A stretch of 64,000 bases of DNA. Source: Caballeronia arationis (GTDB taxonomy: Bacteria; Pseudomonadota; Gammaproteobacteria; Burkholderiales; Burkholderiaceae). Each line of letters begins with the position of its first letter. The first letter of the stretch is position 1. Location: NCBI RefSeq assembly GCF_001544975.2, contig NZ_FCOG02000011.1:1-64000 (forward strand), in the 5' to 3' direction. The notes beneath the pieces were generated by a model. That model searched no databases. It had not been told where the DNA came from and was given only the letters and a program-made list of their open reading frames with translations. The position numbers and the translations under genes are program-made. Of this stretch, positions 59,681-64,000 are shown one piece after another.

Positions 59681-60391
59681 ATGGCAGCCAATAAAAAGAT
59701 CGAGACGATTCTGGTGGAGCTTGACTGCTTGCTGGATACACGTCTGGGAACAATCGAACGCATGGGCGAAGAACTCGCCGCTCGCGTTCTGACGCCTGCT
59801 TACCTGGCCAGGGAGCAGGATGTCTTTGACGGCGTCGATCGGGAAGCCTTCCGGCAACTCTATCAAGCCCGTGATGTTGAAACACTGAAGCACTCGAAGG
59901 TTACGGCGCTAACAACTCGGTTTCGCGAACTCACCACGTTCCTGACCGAGATGGCGATCGAGCGTCCCTATTTCGATGGGGTCCAGATTGCTGTAAATAC
60001 GTTTCCGTACGTCCTCGATGCAGCGACGGCAGACGCAATTGGCAAAGCTGTGACGGCTTGGATTGGGGGCAACGTCCCCGTCGAACTCGTCTCTATCCGC
60101 CCTGAGCAACTGACGCCCGCAGTCGTGAAGACGCATTACGCAATGCTGTTCATGTACGAGTACGAAGCCTGGATGAACATGCACGCGGAGGCATTCAAGG
60201 ATACTCGGCTCAATGAGGTCCACCTTATCGCCCCTGCGCTGTACTTCAATGAGAAACCGGACGAGAAAACCCTGAAGTCACTCGTCCGCGACGCGGCTCA
60301 TCCGTTCATTGCGATGACCATGCTCGCCTCGCCACTTGTCGGGCTCGAACTCATCGACATCAGGTATTTCAGCATAGTTTCAGCACCGTAA
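59681..60391 (+). CDS. hypothetical protein
   Basis: 236 residues. The pattern KIETILVELDCLLDTRLGTI and, later, SHVA-like phage sequences such as LTTFLTEMAIERPYFDGVQI and VVKTHYAMLFMYEYEAWMNM recall a family found in giant phages, of unknown function. No signal, membrane segment or catalytic motif. It follows the previous gene by 11 bases and ends at the next terminator, which it faces convergently. Confidence 0.6.
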   Translation: MAANKKIETILVELDCLLDTRLGTIERMGEELAARVLTPAYLAREQDVFDGVDREAFRQLYQARDVETLKHSKVTALTTRFRELTTFLTEMAIERPYFDGVQIAVNTFPYVLDAATADAIGKAVTAWIGGNVPVELVSIRPEQLTPAVVKTHYAMLFMYEYEAWMNMHAEAFKDTRLNEVHLIAPALYFNEKPDEKTLKSLVRDAAHPFIAMTMLASPLVGLELIDIRYFSIVSAP

Positions 60392-60458
60392 GACGACCGG
60401 CATAAACCCCCTCCCACTCCCCGCCCGATTCTTTCTGGGCAGGTTGTGGGAGGAGGTT
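60392..60458 (-). terminator. long hairpin with minus-strand family tail
   Basis: CCCCTCCCAC pairs with GTGGGAGGAGG, with an inner CCGCCC/GGGC(A)GG stem. On the minus strand the tail reads GGTTTATGCCGGTC; on the plus strand the family tail is lost. It lies between convergent stops at 60391 and 60469. Confidence 0.7.
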
Positions 60459-60468
60459 AGACGCGCGG

Positions 60469-60975
60469 TTACACGTCTTGCTGGCCCACTCCTCGGTCAA
60501 AGGATTGGGCCATAAAGGTGTCGACGTCCATCTGGGGAGCATCCGTTGCGATCTCCCCAGGTACCAAGTGCGGGTCCGGTATGTCGGTAGGCAGCGTCGG
60601 AATCGCTGCGCGCGGTGCGTCGCCTCGGCCCGCGTGATTGATGCCCGGCGCGGTGAGCACCTGCGCGATGAGTGCAGCGGCGGCCTGTGCGGACGCGGCT
60701 GTTTTCTCGTCGGTCTTCAAGCGCTTCTTGCCGAGAGCTGAGCGGTCCATGCCGTCAAGCGCTTGCAGCAGCACCATCTTGTCGCCACGTTCGAGTTCCT
60801 TCAGCTTCTCGCCGTTGGTGCCCATCATCTGCGTGACGATCTGCTGGCGCTTGCGCTGTGTGAAGTTGAGAACCTGGTCCTCGTTCTCGATGACCTCTAT
60901 GTTTTGAATCGCCGCATCCGAACCACTGGTTTCAGGGACGCGGTCATATTCATCCTGTTCATACGGGCCGGACAT
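60469..60975 (-). CDS. hypothetical protein
   Basis: 168 residues from the ATG at 60975 (GGAGGTGGACT upstream, a strong site); an earlier in-frame start is unlikely. A helical core (VLNFTQRKRQQIVTQMMGTN, KLKELERGDKMVLLQALDGM) is followed by a basic stretch (ALGKKRLKTDEKTA) and a Pro/Asp-rich end. It could be a nucleic-acid-binding or regulatory protein. No domain is recognised. It diverges from the gene at 61097 across the motif at 61005. Confidence 0.6.
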   Translation of the reverse strand: MSGPYEQDEYDRVPETSGSDAAIQNIEVIENEDQVLNFTQRKRQQIVTQMMGTNGEKLKELERGDKMVLLQALDGMDRSALGKKRLKTDEKTAASAQAAAALIAQVLTAPGINHAGRGDAPRAAIPTLPTDIPDPHLVPGEIATDAPQMDVDTFMAQSFDRGVGQQDV

Positions 60976-61004
60976 AGTCCACCTCCAATAAAAGCTCAAA
61001 AGAA

Positions 61005-61020
61005 TCTCGGGTACATATTA
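61005..61020 (+). promoter_or_regulatory. candidate promoter motif TCTCGGGTACATATTA
   Basis: Sixteen bases, one change from the motif at 16621-16635, with TTTTC following. Located in the 121-base region between divergent genes, 77 bases upstream of the plus-strand ATG at 61097. A related ACATATTAC string also occurs at 16233, inside a gene. Confidence 0.4.
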
Positions 61021-61096
61021 TTTTCATGAGCGATTTACGTGAGGTATTCGTTAATCAAGCATCTTCACAAGACATTTTACAAATCGGAGTAAAGAA

Positions 61097-61639
61097 ATGA
61101 GGCGATGGATTAGCCGGTGGGAGAACCACTGGCGAGAGCGCCGTGTTCAGCGAGAGTACGCCGCGCTGAGAAAGCAGACCGTTGCGCTCTCAAACTACCA
61201 CCCGGGCCGGAAGACTTTGGAGGATCTTCTCCGCACCTTGGATGTCGCGCGCTTTGCGTCGTTTCGCAACTCTCACGCTGTGGGCATCGAGATCAAGCCG
61301 TTCTACCCGACGATCGATGTCTACCAGCGCGAAATTAAGATCATCAACTCTTACCTCACGCGTGAGGGAGCGCTGCCTACCACCTGGGCGACGCTCGACG
61401 CCCGACCCATGGGACTGGATCACTTCTTCACGTCGGCGGAAGGTTTTTACCTGAATGTGGCGGATTCGCTCGCCGCGTTCAAAAGAGACGCGTTGATCCT
61501 ATGTACGTTGATGGAAAACAGCGATAATGCCGCCCTCGGCGTACATGAGCACAATTTGCGGATGCTGACCAAACTCCTGGTCAACGTTCGACTCCTGGTG
61601 TTGACCCTCGTCGATCTCAGCTTCGAGATCGGTAAATGA
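61097..61639 (+). CDS. hypothetical protein
   Basis: 180 residues (CGGAGTAAAGAA upstream). Very basic N-terminus (RWISRWENHWRERRVQREYA), then helices; a hydrophobic helical end (LVNVRLLVLTLVDLSFEI) could be amphipathic. No domain is recognised. It appears to be driven by the divergent region containing the motif at 61005. Confidence 0.6.
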   Translation: MRRWISRWENHWRERRVQREYAALRKQTVALSNYHPGRKTLEDLLRTLDVARFASFRNSHAVGIEIKPFYPTIDVYQREIKIINSYLTREGALPTTWATLDARPMGLDHFFTSAEGFYLNVADSLAAFKRDALILCTLMENSDNAALGVHEHNLRMLTKLLVNVRLLVLTLVDLSFEIGK

Positions 61640-61665
61640 GGTCTCGACCCTACATTAAGCAGTCT

Positions 61666-61691
61666 AATCAAGCAGGTCAATCAAGCAGGTC
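61666..61691 (+). repeat. tandem 13-bp duplication
   Basis: AATCAAGCAGGTC occurs twice without a gap between two plus-strand genes, 16 bases before the ATG at 61707. It looks like a slippage duplication and may alter spacing to the following gene. Confidence 0.75.
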
Positions 61692-61706
61692 CACAAGGAA
61701 GCTAAT

Positions 61707-62435
61707 ATGGCACGCAACCCTTTCCAACGCATCCTGCATTCCGAGGATAAAGGCGTTAGTAAGACTTCGGGCGCGAACGGGGTTCTCTCGCGTCTGTGGC
61801 GACAGATGTTGATGGATTTGAATATCGGTCCCGCTCGCTACGGTGATCTCATGCGCGATTTTGTCACCGACATTCGCAACGGCATCGCGCCGACGCGAAA
61901 AGACCAGACGAGCGCGCGCGGCAACATCACGAAGGAATTCGCACGGCCCCAGATGACCTGGAAGGTCTTCATGAAGGCGCTGCGTTTCCTGCAAGTCGTC
62001 AGAGTCGAATTTGCGATCAAGTGCCATTACGCTAACGGCCGTACGACCACGCACGGCACGACCGTGGACTTCGGCAGCCGTCCGCAAATCAACCAGTTCC
62101 TGGAAGAGCTGCAGGTGACTACCCCGACCTCGCCCGAACTCGAGGATGAACAGGTGCGCGAATTCTGCGGCGTCATCGCCCAGACCGTGATGTTCCCCTT
62201 CGAATCGGAGACTGAACATCCGACCGGAAACAACGCCAGCGCCGGTGCGGCCGGCAAAGAACAGCCCGTGGTTCTCACAGCTGATCTCTACGAAGCCCGC
62301 ACGCTCCAGAGCGAGCGTCTTGACGAAAGCATTCACGCGCTCGGCGCCGTCCAGAAAGAAGCTGAGCAGATGTACCAGCGCTACCTGGCGGACAAAAACA
62401 ACGGAATTACCCACTATGACCACGAGCGCCAATAA
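61707..62435 (+). CDS. hypothetical protein (giant-phage family)
   Basis: 242 residues after AAGGAAGCTAAT. The first half (LMDLNIGPARYGDLMRDFVT, then RPQMTWKVFMKALRFLQVVR) is an arrangement I have seen in giant-phage proteins of unknown function; a Gly/Thr-rich HYANGRTTTHGTTVDFG hairpin separates it from a helical C-terminus. No catalytic motif. Overlaps the next start by 20 bases, so coupled translation is likely. Confidence 0.6.
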   Translation: MARNPFQRILHSEDKGVSKTSGANGVLSRLWRQMLMDLNIGPARYGDLMRDFVTDIRNGIAPTRKDQTSARGNITKEFARPQMTWKVFMKALRFLQVVRVEFAIKCHYANGRTTTHGTTVDFGSRPQINQFLEELQVTTPTSPELEDEQVREFCGVIAQTVMFPFESETEHPTGNNASAGAAGKEQPVVLTADLYEARTLQSERLDESIHALGAVQKEAEQMYQRYLADKNNGITHYDHERQ

Positions 62436-62970
62436 CAGGCTCCCCGCCTTGCTGATTCCGAGGACGGCATTCGATCCTGAGAAAGACGGGCAAACCCACC
62501 TCAACGTTTCGACGAATGGCAAGACCGAGCTTGGTCGTAAGCTCGCGCACTTCGCCGTTACGAAGTTCGTTCACCCGATCTACGGGCCCTTCAAGTCGAT
62601 GGAGGGTTTCTGGCACTTCATCAAGTGCGAGGACATGGACGACAATTTCCGCGTGCTGACAGCCAGTCGCGCGAAGGCGTATGCCAAGACGAAGAAGATG
62701 GTGTGGCGGGAACACTTCGTCGACGTCATCAACGAAGCGAACTTCCACAAGATCGTTCAAAACGAAGACATCAAGCAGGCGATGATCGAGTCCGATCTGC
62801 CGTTCGCGTACTACTACATGTTCGGTCCGGAACAGCTCCAGATCTTCCCGCAGCAAGCGACCTGGCTGTGTGCAGGTTTCAACCAGATCCGAGAGCTGCT
62901 GAAGAAAGGCGAAATCATGCCTGCGGCACCGAAGGTTCTATTCGTAGAGCCGCAGCCGGCGACGCCCTGA
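62416..62970 (+). CDS. YbiA/NADAR-like protein
   Basis: 184 residues from the ATG at 62416. FKSMEGFWHFIKCEDMD, then SRAKAYAKTKKMVWREHF and IVQNEDIKQAMIESDLPF have the order of the NADAR/YbiA fold (S-x-E...K, A-K, W..., K-x-x-Q-N...L). NADAR enzymes remove ADP-ribose or act on riboflavin intermediates, and some phages carry them against defence. The catalytic Glu/Asp pair is not certain here. It overlaps the preceding gene and is followed by a strong terminator. Confidence 0.45.
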   Translation: MTTSANNRLPALLIPRTAFDPEKDGQTHLNVSTNGKTELGRKLAHFAVTKFVHPIYGPFKSMEGFWHFIKCEDMDDNFRVLTASRAKAYAKTKKMVWREHFVDVINEANFHKIVQNEDIKQAMIESDLPFAYYYMFGPEQLQIFPQQATWLCAGFNQIRELLKKGEIMPAAPKVLFVEPQPATP

Positions 62971-62993
62971 GCGGAGCTGTCAATCAATGCAAG

Positions 62994-63022
62994 GAGGACA
63001 CTTTCGGGTGTCCTCTTTTTTT
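62994..63022 (+). terminator. Rho-independent terminator
   Basis: Perfect 8-base-pair stem GAGGACAC/GTGTCCTC with a TTTCGG loop and seven U residues following. It ends the operon that includes 61097-62970 and precedes the virion gene at 63040. Confidence 0.9.
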
Positions 63023-63039
63023 GCCCGTAGGAGTGTTTC

Positions 63040-64000
63040 ATGCCTGTGAACGTGTTGGCATCCCCAAGTTTTCTAACGGGACCGCAGGACAACCTGGTCA
63101 CCGTTGACGTCTACACCGGCACCTCCGGCGGCATTGTCAATTCGATCAAGAGCCTGGAGGCGAAGTACAACGTCGATCTGATCGGTATGCTGCGCGCCGG
63201 AGCAGCGGCTGCCCAACTCGTCCCAATCGTCGAGGGCATCGCCAATGGCAAGCTGTTGATGAACCCACAGGCAGCCCTTGCGCGGCTGCTGACCGCCTCC
63301 AATCGACTCGTGGCCGCGGTAGGTGGTACGTCGCTCAACAGCGCCTTCAGCGCTCTCTCATCGGGTGTGCAGTCGGCAATTGGCGAAGCCGGTCAGGTGC
63401 TGGGTCAAGTAGAGGCAACCGTAGGTGGCGTCGTCAACACGATCGTGAACGGTGCGGTCGGTGACATTCAGGCCCTGGGCTCGGTCATCAACGGATTCGC
63501 CAATGACGCGGGTGCATTCCTGATGGTCGACACGCAGGCGCTCGCGGGTATGGCTGCCGGGGTCATCAATCAGTGTGCGAAGTACGGCATTTCGGGCGCG
63601 TTCGAACAGATGGTGTCCCGGATTAGCAATCCGTACGTGCTCAATTCGATCATTGCTCAGACGCTCCCGAGTCTGGTCCGCACGGGCGATCTGACAAGCC
63701 TCCAGAGCCTGTCCCTGATCGCAAGCAGCGTCGGTATCTCCGCAGTCAACCCGAGCCTTCTGCCGAGCTTCGTGCAGTCCTACAACCGCTCCTTGATCGG
63801 CAGCGTCATTCAACGCACACCTTACCAAGACGGCGCCACGTACGTGCAGATGATGGACACGTTCAACACGGCCGATCCGACGTGGAACGTATCGACACGC
63901 AGCAGTGATGGCGACGACGATGACGCGGTGGACATCTCGAGTCTTCTTGGCGGAACGGACGATTTCACGAGTGTGCTGGCTTCGGGGGTGATGAACTCAT
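63040..64000 (+). CDS. virion structural protein (partial, runs off the window)
   Basis: At least 320 residues; the frame is open to the last base. Ala/Gly/Ser-rich and weakly charged: VIVDVYTGTSGG-like start (TVDVYTGTSGGIVNSIKSLE), then ARLLTASNRLVAAVGGTSLN, GSVINGFANDAGAFLMVDTQ, and an Asp-rich stretch RSSDGDDDDAVDISS near the end. Helical and low in complexity, like large structural or tape-measure-type proteins of giant phages. Its function cannot be fixed without the missing C-terminus. Confidence 0.7.
   Translation, partial: MPVNVLASPSFLTGPQDNLVTVDVYTGTSGGIVNSIKSLEAKYNVDLIGMLRAGAAAAQLVPIVEGIANGKLLMNPQAALARLLTASNRLVAAVGGTSLNSAFSALSSGVQSAIGEAGQVLGQVEATVGGVVNTIVNGAVGDIQALGSVINGFANDAGAFLMVDTQALAGMAAGVINQCAKYGISGAFEQMVSRISNPYVLNSIIAQTLPSLVRTGDLTSLQSLSLIASSVGISAVNPSLLPSFVQSYNRSLIGSVIQRTPYQDGATYVQMMDTFNTADPTWNVSTRSSDGDDDDAVDISSLLGGTDDFTSVLASGVMNS

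Noticed and set aside
1-64000. CRISPR array, integrase, rRNA or insertion sequence
   Set aside because: None seen: the regular repeats are all inside fibre genes, and no transposase, integrase or tyrosine recombinase motif was recognised.

Overview
The window looks like part of the genome of a giant (jumbo) tailed phage of myovirus type, most likely infecting a Burkholderia/Ralstonia-like beta-proteobacterium. The grounds are family resemblance seen by eye: a phiKZ/PaBG/RSL1-type major capsid protein with a cleavable N-terminal arm, a very large portal-like protein, a DnaB-like helicase, a RecA-fold ATPase and a RuvC-like resolvase of the kind carried by giant phages, tandem tail fibres, two spanin-like pairs, and GC-rich coding DNA with almost no spacing between genes. 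No host metabolic genes, rRNA, complete tRNA or integrase is visible. Host and relatives are inference; no search was run.

Layout. 1-5327: a plus-strand run of small, mostly start/stop-overlapping genes, including an HTH-HNH nuclease and a type I-like adenine methylase fold, mostly of unknown function. 5366-12536: minus-strand genes: two small genes, a probable internal head protein, a SNF2-like helicase interrupted in its P-loop by a LAGLIDADG intein, and a DnaB-like helicase. 12632-23480: plus-strand virion block with the major capsid protein, a tail-anchored coiled-coil protein, a protein resembling the N-terminal half of RNA polymerase beta, and several small proteins. 23559-26597: portal-like protein on the minus strand, divergent from two virion proteins (26631-29876), a RuvC-like resolvase, a compact lysis cassette (inner spanin, outer spanin, holin-like protein) and a CYTH-domain protein. 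32374-50024: tail-fibre/baseplate region: four tandem fibre genes with a shared N-terminal region and NPH repeats, the first ending in a Hint (hedgehog/intein-like) domain; then a structural protein, an SbcC/Rad50-like ATPase, a baseplate-spike-like protein, a fibre with two SPRY-like domains and another structural protein. 50126-64000: a second spanin-like pair, a GIY-YIG/RNase HI fusion, an internal head protein, a RecA-fold ATPase, a SLOG protein, a GIY-YIG nuclease broken by an amber codon, a protein resembling the C-terminal end of RNA polymerase beta, unknown proteins, and a virion protein running off the end.

The most distinctive regulatory signal is a dispersed family of stem-loops at gene ends. 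The stem sequences differ from copy to copy, but the flank is conserved: a tail close to TTTATGCCGTC replaces the usual U-tract. Between convergent genes the tail tends to occur on both sides (GACGGCATAA ... TTATGCCGTC), which would make the element bidirectional. I read these as phage-specific terminators.

Four sites suggest recent mobile-element activity or sequence damage: the intein, the GIY-YIG domain fused to RNase HI (with an apparent -1 frameshift at its start), the amber-interrupted GIY-YIG gene, and a lipoprotein gene that also needs a -1 frameshift.
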